Shown: positions 32,084-44,079, numbered from the stretch's first letter. The stretch is DNA of 64,000 nt from Aphrocallistes beatrix (GCA_963281255.1 OY725504.1:2852001-2916000); one strand, 5' to 3'. A program made the numbers and translations. Notes: generated by a model from the sequence alone, not told the origin.

Positions 32084-32879
32084 CAGTGGAGTCTCCGAAT
32101 AACGGACACGTTGGGGACATGGCTTCTGTCCGTTGTAGAGAATTGTCCGCTTCTCGGTGACTGGTCCATCTTTTTATCAAAACACCCAATATGTATCATT
32201 TTGGATGCAGTTTTACATGTATTAAAGTTGAATGAGAAGTCACAAGTTTTATTATACTTTGGTCAGATTGTTTACTATCTTGAATACCTTTATTAAATGG
32301 CCAGTCAGAAATTGACCAGTGTAGATGATGATCCTCAAGTTTGGGGATCAATTCATATGTACGGGGTTACCATGCTTACATGGACACCTGGAATCCAGCG
32401 CTAGGTCAAGAACTTATATTGGAGCCAGAGCCAAGTAACTACAAAGACAAACATGCAGTTCAGTTCTGAAAATGATGTGATCGTAGGACACGTACCCTAT
32501 AATCTAGCACCACGCCTTTCTCAATTATTGAGAAGAGAAGTAAATAAAGCATTTGCTGAGGTTACAGGAGAGAAATAAAACAGAGGAGCAGGTTACGGAC
32601 TAGAAATCCCATGTGTGTACCGCCTTTATGGACCCAAAGTTTACATTGACAAGATGAAAGAATTGTTGAAAGACTTGAGACAGTGGACTTGTATAGCTAC
32701 TCATATTATTATGTATATTTTGGCGATATCCACGGAAATTATTCGGTGCAGTTTCTGGTTGTCCGTTCTTGGGAGATAATTTTGCATTAAGACACGCCAT
32801 TCGGGGCCAGTTCTCTATCCGTTGTTCGAAATTCGGAGTTGTCCGCTTCTCGGAGTGTCCGTTTTGGGAGACTCCACTG
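32084..32879. mobile_element. Tigger/pogo-like element, 796 bp
   Basis: Ends 'cagtggagtctccgaataac' and the inverted 'ttttgggagactccactg', both next to TA. Subterminal inverted matches include 'gtccgcttctcgg' on both sides. The empty site, 'gaagtagtctatt', is present in other P1 copies (for example near 2716), proving the insertion. It has no transposase, but a HIRAN-like coding relic. Confidence 0.8.
32350..32670 (+). pseudogene. HIRAN-like domain relic inside the Tigger-like element
   Basis: Frame pieces read VRGYHAYMDTWNPALGQEL, LEPEPSNYKDKHAVQF, then after a stop and shift VIVGHVPYNLAPRLSQLL, AEVTGEK and GYGLEIPCVYRLYG. The order RGYH..., EP.N..D..AV, VGHVP, VTG, LEIPC resembles HIRAN-type domains of animal proteins and transposon cargo. 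At least two stops make it non-functional. Confidence 0.55.
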
Positions 32880-33068
32880 TAGTCTATTTCCCATCAAATA
32901 CGATAAAATTTGAAGACCTAGTTACTACAAGTTGCAGGATATGTCCCAAACTGACCAAAATGCTTTACCATCGCAACGCAAGAATGTAACGACAATCTAT
33001 TTAAATATCGAAATTTTCAAATAACTAGTGTTAATCTTGGTCTTACACAAACATCATACCTTAATAAC

Positions 33069-33224
33069 CAGGGCCGGCGCCACCGGGGGTGTCCTGGGTG
33101 TCCAGACACCCACTGCGTCCTGTTATCATATTGTACAATATGTATCCCTTCATAAATGGACACCCACTTTCAGAGAAATCCCTCTTAGGACACCCACTGC
33201 CGATAAAACATGGCGCCGGCCATG
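33069..33224. mobile_element. Small hAT-type MITE, 156 bp
   Basis: Ends 'cagggccggcgcc' and 'ggcgccggccatg' are inverted. A clean 8-bp duplication is not visible (only ataac is shared at the borders). Interior repeats of 'gtgtcc' and 'gacacccact' occur. Confidence 0.6.
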
Positions 33225-33639
33225 ATAACATTTAGAAGTAGGCTTAAAACAGCTTAGAAAATCGCTAAAATCGTCCTTAAATTACCTGTTGCGCAATGAT
33301 ATGATGACTAATCCAAATTTTAGCAAAATATATATGTACTCTGACATCATGTTTATATATGTTGGTAATACATTCTTAAGATCTATTATACATGGTTAAC
33401 GATTTTCAGCTAGTCATGTATTATTTCAATCGGCTACTACTTCATTCCTAGTCCATAATTCCGACAAAAAAAGGAGCGCCCGGAATTGGACTAATTAATG
33501 TGAAGCATCTTTAAATGATTCGCGTTTTAAACTGATTAATGAACTGGTAACACTAGCCTTCCCTGACTGGAATAACGATTTTATCCTCTTCAACATGAAA
33601 CAAAAGCACGCCACACCTCACCCTCTTGGTTTTGCAAGT

Positions 33640-33775
33640 TGTACATAATCTCCCTGCACAAAGTTACTAACTCTAAATGTACTGCGCTCCTGAAGGTAGC
33701 CAATGACATACGAATTCCGGATATACGAACAAATTGCGACCGTCCCCTTGTGTTCATCAACGAGGTTCTACTGTA
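33640..33775. repeat. LINE fragment fused to a Tigger-like end
   Basis: 33647-33710 is nearly identical to 8357-8420 (contains 'gtactgcgctcctgaaggta'). It passes directly into an end-like sequence finishing 'aacgaggttctactg' + TA. It is a chimeric scrap. Confidence 0.55.
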
Positions 33776-33779
33776 ATAT

Positions 33780-34552
33780 TCTTTCAAGCAGTCAGGATGA
33801 ACATCAACAGATCACAATTCTTTTGTCCGTTATGGCATAAGCGCACCTGAATGTATGTTATTACCATAACGATCAATTTACTACTAACTTACTCTGCGAA
33901 ACAACGAATTCTTGGCAAAACAAAACATAACATTTATTTAATCAATCAATAGTTATGTTAGACGACGTATAAGGTATGTTTTCCAATAACAACATATTCA
34001 AATATAATTTATTCAATCTATTTTGGAACTTGGGTTATGCTAGAATTATGTTACATTAGTGTAGTATGCAATAGTGACACTCGTGGAGAAATTGTGCTCC
34101 TGCGCAACAACGCCATCACGGGGACCCCGACATCAAAGCCACTTTCTAAAACCTATAATCATCGTAAATGCTCGTATATCAATAATTTTCCTCATTAAGA
34201 ATATACTAGCACATACTAATCGCGATTATTATGCTAGAACGAATATTTTAATTAAATAGATATTTTTGAAAGAATATTCAAATATCTTTTCGTTCGTTAT
34301 GGTGACACAAGTATTTTCACGACTAAAGTGACGTTTAAAATAATGGAATTACTTATAGTTTATCGCCGCCAATATATCGGCGAGATTTTAAAACACCTTA
34401 AATTAGCATTATCGGACAAGAGCCCTCCATAAGTATTATCGTCGGGCAGGCATATAAGTAAGTCCTAATTATTGGTTCATAATAATACAGGACAAGGTCG
34501 AAATAGTAGAATCAGCATGGGTGTTGGAATTAATTTTAGTGATTCAATCAAA
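33780..34552. other. Gene-free stretch
   Basis: 34025-34140 resembles 29345-29460 ('cgcaacaacgccatcacggg'), a dispersed repeat of unknown class. Nothing else was recognised. Confidence 0.4.
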
Positions 34553-34770
34553 TACAGTCCAACCTGTCTATAACTTCCACAAAAGGGACTGGCCTAAAAT
34601 ACAGGTGGTCGTTATATACAGGTAGTAGTCGTTTTATACGTATGTAATGGCCGATATAGACAAGTAATGGCCGTTATAGACAGTTTTCGGACAAGCAAGG
34701 GACCAAAACAGGGTGGCCCCTGGCCGCGTTGAGCAGATAACCGCTATGCACTACAAGTGGCCATTATATA

Positions 34771-35672
34771 CACTAACGGGACAAAAGTATTTGTACACTA
34801 TATTCTTCCCCATACAAATAGTACTAAATTGATCTTTTCATGAAGGGAAAGTATTCAAACTCTAAGAGCTATTAAGAGTCTGATTTAAGATTCGAAATCT
34901 TCACATTCGAATTAGTAATAGTTGAAGATTTCTAACAAATGGCTCAACCCAATGAGTAAGATTATCAACCTGTTGCACAAGGGGTAGTACATCACCATCA
35001 TGTATAGCAGTGTTTCTTAACCTTTTTAGACTTCCGCACCCCTCCAGCTTTCGAAATCAAATCTCGCACCCCTTTTTAATTTGAAGGCAGTGTCATTACG
35101 CCTGTTATAAAATGCATTGACTTACACATTATATGATTTGGGCATGCCTAATTTCCGGGACGGGATGAGTCAAGATGCCTAATCTCCGGGACGGGATGTC
35201 GTCCCGTCCCAGAAATTAGGCATGCCCATATGATTTTGAAAAAGCACTTCCAAGAATACAATAAAATGTGCTAAAGCTAAACAATGCACTTCATTGAGTA
35301 GGCAAAATGGAACAAATTTGTTATTTCTCAGTAAATATTAATCAAGTGGCTATACTTTCTCGCACCCCCCAGAATCGTCCCTCGCACCCCCAGGGGGTGC
35401 GTGCACCCCCGGTTGAGAACCGTTGATGTATAGTGATAAAAGGGACATATGTAGCACAAGGTGGCAGTGATTGATAATTTGGAATAATTGGGAATTAGTA
35501 ATTGATTAGAAATATCCTACAATAACTAATTCGAATGGGAAGATTTCGAATTTGAAACCCGATTAGTTGTATCACTTACTGTTTCGGAGTTTTAATCTTC
35601 ATGAATAGACCCATTTTAGTATTAAATGCACGTAAGATAATGAAGTGTGCAAATACTTTTGTCCGGGTAGTG
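34771..35672. mobile_element. Tc1-like MITE nested in the Tigger-like element
   Basis: Ends 'cactaacgggacaaaagtat' and inverted 'acttttgtccgggtagtg', flanked by TA on both sides. Interior matches the copy at 3845-4322 apart from the insertion at 35008-35425. Confidence 0.85.
35008..35425. mobile_element. hAT-type MITE, 418 bp, innermost of a three-level nest
   Basis: Ends 'cagtgtttcttaacc' and 'ggttgagaaccgttg'; inner 'ctcgcaccccc' blocks at both ends. A perfect 8-bp target duplication atgtatag lies at 35000-35007 and 35426-35433. The empty site exists in the sister MITE near 4084-4100 (reverse strand). Confidence 0.9.
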
Positions 35673-35709
35673 TATAGGTGGTCATTAGAACAGGTTCCAC
35701 TGTACAATA

Positions 35710-36570
35710 CAGTTAAACTTACTTTTGGTAATTATTTAACGTTATATTTTCTTAAATTTCAAGGACCACCATATTTTGTTCTTTTCAACCGAAAATATCA
35801 AGGAATGTTCGTTCAAATTAAGCTGATCCATCTTAAAAATAGCCCCTCACAGACGGGACGGGAGTGCGCTTCAAACTTATTGCAAATTCACAGGCACTAT
35901 CGAACCCGCCGGCTGACACGAGTGTTATCTTGGGAGCGGATTCGAAGTCACACTTAGTCGCTTATAACTCGAAAAGTATTCATCCTAGATCAAAAATAAT
36001 TATACCAGTGGAAAGAAGAGAGTTGGTGTATGTCATTTTTAAGTTTAAATTTTTAAATTTTTACAAAATGAGATAGCAGTGACACGTCAAATTTAGGTCT
36101 CAGTTTTTGGTTAATATCTCCTGATATATTCATGATACAAACTTTTCCAACAACGTTTATTTCAGCCTTGGTGTATTTTGTGTTTCAAATTTTAAATTAA
36201 AATATTAATTTTTGAACGAATTGTTAATATTTGAATTTTACATTATAATAATGTGATATCACCGGGATTGAATCTATCAATAATATCTTCTTTTAATTAC
36301 ACCAGATCATATTTTGATTTTTGAATTCGTGTCCAGCACTAAATCTCCAGCAATTTGACATATATATTGACCATATTTGGAATTTCTTTGGTTGCCCGTT
36401 CCTAGCAACGGACAGGAATGTTGAAAAATTCCGTATACAAAAAAAAATTCGTTTTTCTTTAATAATGAGAAATATTCAAAGATTTTACTGTGCCGACTAT
36501 AATATAGTATAGTGGCCCAGTTCTAAAATGCATTATTTTGTTTGTTTGTTTGTATTTGTCAATAGACCTG
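35710..36570. other. Gene-free stretch
   Basis: AT-rich with no repeat family or gene recognised. Confidence 0.4.
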
Positions 36571-36572
36571 TG

Positions 36573-36669
36573 TTAGATGGACTTTTTATATCTACTTGCA
36601 AAATTTAATATATAATGGCTACACCATTATATATTAAATTTTGCAGGTAGATATAAAAAGTCCATCTAA
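36573..36669. repeat. Near-perfect 46-bp-arm hairpin
   Basis: Arms 36573-36618 and 36624-36669 are inverted copies with one mismatch (a G:U-compatible pair in RNA) around a 5-nt loop 'ctaca'. No target-site duplication is evident. It could be a tiny MITE or a small-RNA precursor. Confidence 0.8.
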
Positions 36670-36920
36670 TTTGCATCTCGGTATACTATTTTCCAACCAG
36701 CCACATTTTTGTATTCAATATTTTGAATTGTAATGTCATTCACGAGAATCACAATATTTAGAACAATTATAGCCAATATACTTTTCATTTCAAAAGGGTT
36801 AAATAAAACTAGAATAAAACTCGGTTAAAATTTGTTAGATATTTATTGACTAGAGCTGTAGCCAATATATGATTATAAACTATAAGCTTCTGTTTATCTC
36901 ATATCAGTTTTAACTTAATA

Positions 36921-37105
36921 CTGTCAGGGTCGCTTATTATGAACCCGCTTAATATTAACATTCGTTTATTATGAACTAACCTCCTGCTCCCAATTTCATT
37001 TTCTAGATAGGATTTGTATTGAACCAAGTTCGCTTAATATGAAATATCTCTATTATAAACATATTCTTTGGTGCCCTGGTGGTTCATAATAAGCGATCCT
37101 GACTG
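36921..37105. mobile_element. Tigger-like MITE, 185 bp
   Basis: Ends 'ctgtcagggtcgcttattat' and inverted 'ataataagcgatcctgactg', both flanked by TA. Interior repeats 'cttattatgaac' in both orientations. Confidence 0.75.
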
Positions 37106-37561
37106 TAATGACTAGTCAGAAACGTATTGTTAGACTATTTGATAGGTTTCCCGATTGTTATATGTACGTATATAGAAGAATCGGATAACTTCCATACTTA
37201 CAACTAGTATTCGATGTTGTATTACATTTATTATTGATCCATCTTGAATCAGTCCGGCACTGGTTGTATAATTTACATTTTTTTTACATTTTTCCTTTAT
37301 TTTTTGAGTATTTAGAGGCAAATAAAGAAAGGTTTTAATTGAATTCAATTTATTTACCTCAGAGAAATGCCTCGAGAACAATCAGATTTATTTAAACACT
37401 ATGCAGAAATTTCCAGGTCTTATAAATTCCCGGGAATATTCCCGGAAAGTTTCCACATTTGAAAATTCCCGGGAATTTTGCAACCATATTTTACATACAA
37501 CGTAATTATCACTTTGCTGCTCACAATAATGTTTGTAGTAATTGTATAGACACGTCCTACT

Positions 37562-38163
37562 CAGTGGCGGCGACAGGGTATGGCGCGGTAGGGCGACCGC
37601 CCCACCAGCCAAACATCTCGCCCCACCGGAGGTGGGGCGAGATTTATTTATTTTTAATTTAATTTTTTATTTTTATCAAAAATTCTGATATTATGTATGT
37701 ATACACCGGTACGATGCTGTTATGTCCCTGATTAATTGCTACAGCTACTCACATGACAGAAATGTCGGGATGTAATTGCGAAACTGACTGTATGTTCATC
37801 TCCTTGAAAATACTCCGCAATATTTCATGTCTTGCATGTTCATGCAGACGAACATGCCTGATGAACATGCAATCAGATCCGCATGTCGCATATGCCACGA
37901 GGTATCTTTATCCGTATACGGCGCTTACTGTTTTCTATGCACACACCATTGTAATTCGCATTCTAAGTAACTTGTAAGGATAACTTATAAAATTTATGTG
38001 GGTATGAGCGTATGACTAAAATTTATATAAAAAATGTTGAATAATTACGGGAATTTCAAGTGTCTCAGAGATTTTGATAAACAAAGGGAAATTGATTCGC
38101 CCCATCGAAATCGGCCCGCCCACGCTTCGCCCCACCAGGGTTTTGAGGCTGGCGCCGCCCCTG
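37562..38163. mobile_element. hAT-type MITE, 602 bp
   Basis: Starts 'cagtggcggcgacaggg' and ends 'ggcgccgcccctg'. A perfect 8-bp duplication gtcctact lies at 37554-37561 and 38164-38171. 'cgccccacc' blocks lie near both ends. There is no transposase; open frames inside are short. Confidence 0.88.
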
Positions 38164-38706
38164 GTCCTACTACTCAGTTGGAATGGTTGTAGTCAAATAC
38201 GACGAAAAATACTAGAATACGTAGTTAATAAAGCATGGTATTCTCTTAGAATTCCACTTAATTGGTATTCTGGCTGTACAGTTTTATCATCATTTTGATT
38301 AAAATTACAGCATTTAGTGATTATTGCTACTTTTTTAGAAAACGAAATGCGATCTTATTTTGTGGTTAATTAATTAATAGTAGCATTTTAGACGTGTCTA
38401 GTGGGGTCCTGGAAGTGAAATGCTATCGAAATTGCGGTCAATTGAGGTAGATCTACTTTATGTGTAGGGGAGACCGATTTCTGCATTGGCATTCAACATT
38501 TGCAGATATTCCACCCGGACCAATATCGTAGGGGGTCCAATTCCTGCAAAACAATATGTTGTGAATTGTAAGTCAGCTGTGCAGCTCATGCAAATTGCGA
38601 TTGTTGAATACCTATTCAAATATAATTCAACTCAGAAAAACTGAACATGGTGTTTATACCGTATATAAGACACGAATACGAACAGTTAAAAAGATAAATT
38701 TTAGAA

Positions 38707-41275
38707 ATGAGCAACGTTAATGTGCTTATTGCAATACAGTATCCGATTGAGTTATTAGATAAAGCAATAACAGTACTAAGACTTCCTGGAAAATACAAAC
38801 AGTCTCTGTACAAGGTGTTAGCATGGATGGTTGCATACTGCTTCTACTTTGCACTTTATTGCTGTTATACTGCTCGGTTCTGTTAAAGGAACTCTCAATC
38901 TGCCATGTATATTCAAAAATGAAACAGGACACCCCTCCATTGCAAACTCAACTGAAAATAAAACTGCTCGGCCTGGGAAGCATTCGTTGGAGACCACCTG
39001 AACACTTTGCTGGGGGCGCTCGATTTGCCGCCTTATTTTCATATGGAATCCTAAATATAATAATCTGCAATGTCACCGAACATTTTGACTACCGCTACAC
39101 AACATGTGCTTTACTGGGTTAATCCTGTTCCCCTATTTCACACTATTTGGATCTGGCATATACTACTATATATAAGGCCCAACAGTAACTTGCGAATTTT
39201 AGACTAGGGATGCGGTAGATGGTTGAACTATTACTTGAGCTGCCTAAAATCATTAACCACGCACAATAGCGCTTAGGAATGCACTACTAGCATATATAAA
39301 TGTGATGTCAAAGTACCCATATCCGTTGTTGAAATTTTGATTCGTCATTATATTATTGCACAATAGGTTATATTTGTGACGAATTTAGTGATTTTCAGAG
39401 ACCTTTCGAGGACAAGTGTTTTTAATATAACATTGGCATAGAACTGAGCTGTGATGGGTTGACGCGAAAAATTTATATTTTTCATGAAATGTTGCTACAT
39501 TCCAGTGTTGCTATGGAAACGTATTTTGGTCATTTGGAGTCATATCTTGAAAACCGCAAGAGTTAGACATCAAATCTAGTTCCATTGGATAGCGAATAGA
39601 GTACTTCCTATTAAGCGATAATAAAACTTATATGTCTAAATACAATGATTCACGAGATATTCAACGAATTACTAAATGTGACCAATATCATAAACTGTCT
39701 AATAACTCGTAAACCATTGAATTTAGACGTAGAAATTATATTATCGCTTAGTAAGAAGTACTCTATTCGCTATCCAATGGAACTAGATTTGATGTCTAAC
39801 TCTTGCGGTTTTCAAGATATAACCTCAAATGACCAAAATACGTTTCCATAGCAACACTGGAATGTAGTAACATTTCATGAAAATACAAATCTTTTGCGTC
39901 AACTCATCACAGCTCAGTTCTATGCGAAAAATGCTATATTAAAAACACTTAGAACTGCCCTTAAAGGGTCTCTGAAAATCACTAAATTCGGCACAAATAT
40001 AACTTATTGTGCAATCATATGATAACTAATCAATTTTTAACAATTGATATGGGTACTTTGACACAATATTCATATATGCTGGTAATATATTCCTAAGCGC
40101 TATTGTTTGTGGTTAATGATTTAGGCAGCTCATGTATTATTTCAACCATCTACCGCATCCCTAGTCCAAAATATGCAAGTTAGTGTTGGGCCTTATATGT
40201 AGCAGGCTATGGATCTGACTATTATCACGAAATCCATTCTTTGCCCTATTACGTGTTCACACAGATTTTGCTAGGACAGTTGTGGGCTGTCTGGGTGTCT
40301 GGGGGTTCTTGGGAAGTGGTTTGATGGAAAGAGAAGTGGCATTATCATTGGCATATGGTCTACTTCGGCTCCAGTATCTCGAATTCTTGGTAGGCTTCTT
40401 GCCAGTATATGGTCGGATTTCGCGTGGGGTGCTTCTTTCTACTCTTCATCAAAAATTACTGCCACTGCAACCATTTAGTATTTATATTTCTAGTCCTTGG
40501 TCCGAAATACCTCCATCACAATCAGAAAGAGTCACTCCAACTCCAAAAATATATAAAAATAAGGAACAAAAACCTGAAGAGAGAGGAATCTCCATTAAAG
40601 CCCTTCGCATTCCAGTGGTTGCTGAATATTCCTTCTCGCAATTTTTCCTTAGCATTGCTTTCTATTGTTCATTTTTCTTGTTTCCTTATATCATCAAAAA
40701 TTCAGAGATAGAAGGAGTTTCTTGCAACCTCGATCTCTTCCATCTTTTCGATTGTCTTTGACTTATGGGCCATGGCAAGGGTAGCTACAGGAGGGACCAT
40801 GTCCTGCTTAATGACATCCTACTAAATCGTCTTCACACTCTACTCGTGCCTCTCTATCCTGCTGCTCTCTTGCTACTATCTCCTTTACTTGGTTAAGCTA
40901 GTCTACAACCTGATGATTCTGTTCTCTATAGGATTCACTTTAGGAGGAGCTTACGCGAACATTGCTAACTCAATCCCAAATGCTCTAAGCAAACACAAAT
41001 CCTTGGAAAGTAATACTAACTCAGTTGGTACTATTTAGGTATCATTTCTTTTATCGGAAGCATTGGGTGCATTAGGAGGCTTCCTACTGGGCTACCTAAT
41101 ACAATTCGGGATTCCAGCAGTTATTTCCTTATCATGAGTGCCCTGATCTCTGTCTCTCCATAACCAGAATTGCTTTCAGAGATTGCTGCAAGCTGGTGAA
41201 GAATATCTATTCTTGTCTGATGTGTAACCATCATGTTTATGTCCTACACGCAGACAGTATTAATATGCAGTTTGT
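38707..41275 (+). pseudogene. SLC37-like transporter pseudogene, interrupted by a P1 element
   Basis: A near copy of 29532-31046 including ~40 bp of 5' flank and ~50 bp after the stop. It begins with an ATG and about 55 codons of matching protein, then a 2-bp deletion near 38870 shifts the frame. Further shifts and stops follow (for example after 39118). The P1 element at 39157-40211 splits it. The remainder (40212-41275) covers the WFN/GKRSG-type region to the C-terminus, again with several shifts. It cannot make a transporter. Confidence 0.9.
39157..40211. mobile_element. Complete P1 palindromic element, about 1,055 bp
   Basis: Terminal inverted repeats start 'catatactactatatataag' and end with the inverse of 'catagcctgctacatataag'. 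The arms are almost fully palindromic for about 500 bp each and meet near 39690. Flanks gatctgg/gatctga (7 bp, or 8 with the preceding g) match the uninterrupted sequence in the intact gene near 29950. No reading frame of note. hAT-like target length, but the superfamily is unproven. Confidence 0.82.
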
Positions 41276-41339
41276 TGTAGATTGATAAGTATCTAGGATG
41301 ATAAGTATCAAGTATCTATGATGGGAGTTGCATCATTTT

Positions 41340-42204
41340 TGAGATATATTGATATACACAGTGGTTTAAAATTTCGGCCTTCGATCTCCTAAAAAGGCTG
41401 AGTTATAGTCTAAAAACTTAAATTTCTAACTATAAAAAATTGACAATGACGTCATAATTCCATAATGAGTCGACATTTTCGTCTGAGGTCAGAACTTAGT
41501 GGAGCCATAGCCAAAAGACTGGAGCTATAGCCAAAAGTCAACTTTCTGTGCCTGGCAGTTTCTTCAATCAATTCGTTACGAATTGATTGAAGAAACTGCC
41601 AGGCACAGAAAGCTGATTTTTGGCATGTGGGAGTCATTGTCACCTATATTATTAGAAATTTCAGTTTTTCGATTATAACTCATTTTAGGTGACAAAACCC
41701 TGAAATTTTAATAGAATACAAGCGCGCTTCGCTTGCTTGCGCTGCGCGGCTGGCGGACACTTTGTGTCCGACGGAGGCTCCCTTCGGTCGCCTGGGGTCA
41801 CATTGGTTAATTATAAGGGAGATAACATCTCTAAATACATCTGTCCTACTGTTATAATCGATATCGCACGAAAAATCACCAAATTTATCAATTTTTAAAA
41901 TTTTGATGAGTAATGATGACGTCATAAAGTGATGAGTCATCATTTTTTGATGATAGTAGCATTATATGTGAGGTATGTTAGTATACAGATTCTATTAAAA
42001 TTTCAGCCTTCTATCTCCTATAATGGCTGAGTTATGCTCAAATAACTGTGTTGCTTAACTTTTAAAAATGTGACAATGACGTCATAATTCCATGATGAGT
42101 CGACATTTTGCTCTGAGCTCAGAACTTACTGGAGCCATAGCCAAAAGACTCCCACATGCCAAAAATTAGCTTTCTGTGCCTGGCAGTTTCTTCAATCAAT
42201 TCGT

Positions 42205-42246
<42 letters not shown>

Positions 42247-42290
42247 AACAAACAAACAAACAATAATCGAGTTTTAATAGTAAGGATGTA
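41340..42290. repeat. GC-rich palindromic repeat, partial inverted pair plus a full unit
   Basis: Two partial units meet head to head at 41549-41615 (a long hairpin around 'caattcgttacgaattg'). A full inverted unit follows from the GC-rich core at 41719 to a (TA)n/(CAAA)n end at 42270. Confidence 0.8.
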
Positions 42291-42689
42291 TTTTAATATT
42301 CCTCGTGTGCTACAACTACCATCAAAAAATGATGACTCATCACTGTTATGATATCATCATTGCACATCAAAATTCTCACAATTGACAAACTGTGTGATCT
42401 TTCTTTTGATATCGATTATAACAGGTTGGCTGTACGGCAGGGTTGGGTTAAGTACTTCTGTAAGTACTTAAGTACAAGTACAAGTACACGAAAAAATGGC
42501 GAAAGTACTTAAGTACAAGTACAAGTACTTTCCAAGCTCTTATGATAAATCTCTTGTACTAATAGTGCAAAATGGTTTAAATAATATTACACACACATTT
42601 ATTTAATTGAATGTTGAAGAAGTACGGGACACTAACACAAAATCCTAATATAGTACTAAGTATCACTACAAAGTATCACTAAGTATCAC

Positions 42690-44079
42690 TACTTTATTTG
42701 AGATGGGATTTGAGGAACATAAATGTTTCAAATCTTTCGTCAGACAGATTGCACCTATCCGGACGAAAAATTTTCCCACCGATACTAAAAAGCCATTCAA
42801 CCGGTGCAGATGATGCAGGTATTGCTAAGTATTTCTTTGCTAATTCTGCAAGGTTTGGATAGATGCTTTCATTGTCTTTCCAAAAAGATAATGGGTCCGA
42901 ATCATCAGGAATGGTATGCTTGATAAGAAATCATCTAGTTCAGATTCATTAGTGCTATGAATAGTTGTGTGCTCTTCATCATACTCCATAAATGAAAATA
43001 GTGAATTCCTGTTTGGCTTTGTGGATTCACAATTGATTTCTAAATTTTCTATAATTATTGGTGAGGGAGGTATTGTTATTCCAATAGAAGGCATCTTAGA
43101 CAAGAGAACACCTTTTTGATAACATCGTTCACTTTCATTCTTACACCACTTGAATTTAAAACGAGGATCTAAGGTACATGCTATAGTGTATATTTCCTCA
43201 TTCTCATACACAGAAAGGCGACGTTCAAGTGAATCAGCTAGGGATTTTACGAGACTTTTGGAATATTTTGTGCATAAAAATTGTAATTGTATGCGTAAAC
43301 CTCGAATGCATGGGATGACTAAACTAGAGGAAATTTTGTTTTCAATTTGAGCGATATTAGTTGCCTCCTCAAAAGGGGATAAAATTTCGACAAAATCTTT
43401 CAAAGAATTCAGTTCATAGGAGGCTAACTTTGTTGTGTCAAGGGAGTTGAGTTTGTCTTTATCTACTGCAAGGATGGATTTGATCATGAGTAGCTGTGAG
43501 TTCCAGCGAGTAGGCACACTAGACTGTAGCCTTTTCTCACCACCAAGCTGGTGTGCATCTTGAGAGGAATATTTCTTGCTCACTTTCTGGCTCTTTGTGA
43601 TCCTTAAATTCCTGGTACTTAAGTAAGTGATTACGCTTGATATCCTTACTATTAAAACTCGATTATTGTTTGTTTATATATATATATATGTAACGAATTG
43701 ATTGAAGAAACTGCCGGGCGTAGAAAGCTGATTTTTGGCATGTGGGAGTTTTTTGGCTATGGCTCCAGTAAGTTCTGAGCTCAGACGAAAATGTTGACTC
43801 ATCATGGAATTATGACGTTGTCACATTTTTAAAAGTTAAGCAACAGAGTTATTCGAGCATAACTCAGCCATCGTAGGAGATAGGAGGCTGAAATTTTAAT
43901 AAAATATGTATACTAACATGCTTCACACATGATACAACTATCATCAAAAAATGATGACTCATCACCTTTTTATAACGTCATCATTACTCATCAATACCTA
44001 CACTTCGCTTTAAAATTACCACTTAAATAATCTGGCAAGTCAAAATTCTTCAGAATATGAGGTATATCTCTACTTGCCA
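42690..44079 (-). pseudogene. hAT transposase (ZBED/BED-finger class), frameshifted and interrupted
   Basis: Minus strand. A start piece at 44079 (MASRDIPHILKNFDLPDYL, then a Lys/Cys end KAKCRY) is cut off by the repeat at 43640-44000 where a BED finger should be. The main frame (43583-42905) has VPTRWNSQLLMIKSIL and CTLDPRFKFKWC, typical of ZBED-type hAT transposases. A frameshift near 42905 leads into the hAT C-terminal dimerisation motif (LAELAKKYLAIPASSAPVE, then GGKIFRPDRCNLSDERFE) ending near 42690. Confidence 0.8.
43640..44000. repeat. GC-rich repeat family unit, truncated, in the transposase
   Basis: Starts 'tccttactattaaaactcg', has a short TA run and 'taacgaattgattgaagaaa', and stops after 'acgtcatcattactcatca' without the GC-rich core. 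Confidence 0.8.

Larger units (their letters stand above)
31285..33465. repeat. Old P1 family copy split by two later insertions
   Basis: Left terminus 'catagcatactcaatataat', then 'catatataaacatggcgc'-like and 'tgttgctatggtaaagca'. The arms reappear inverted at 32882-33068 and 33225-33465. A Tigger-like element (32084-32879) and a small hAT-type MITE (33069-33224) interrupt it. Two ~150-bp direct repeats lie at 31555-31790. Confidence 0.65.
34555..35702. mobile_element. Tigger/pogo-like element containing two nested MITEs
   Basis: Ends 'cagtccaacctgtctat' and inverted 'gaacaggttccactg', each with TA outside. Its own sequence is only 34555-34768 plus 35675-35702; removing the insert rejoins 'gtggccattata' and 'taggtggtcatt'. 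Confidence 0.8.

Noticed and set aside
35601..35957. Recurring short frame starting MNRPILVLNAR (also on the minus strand near 3916)
   Set aside because: It is the translated terminal repeat of the Tc1-like MITE, not a conserved gene.
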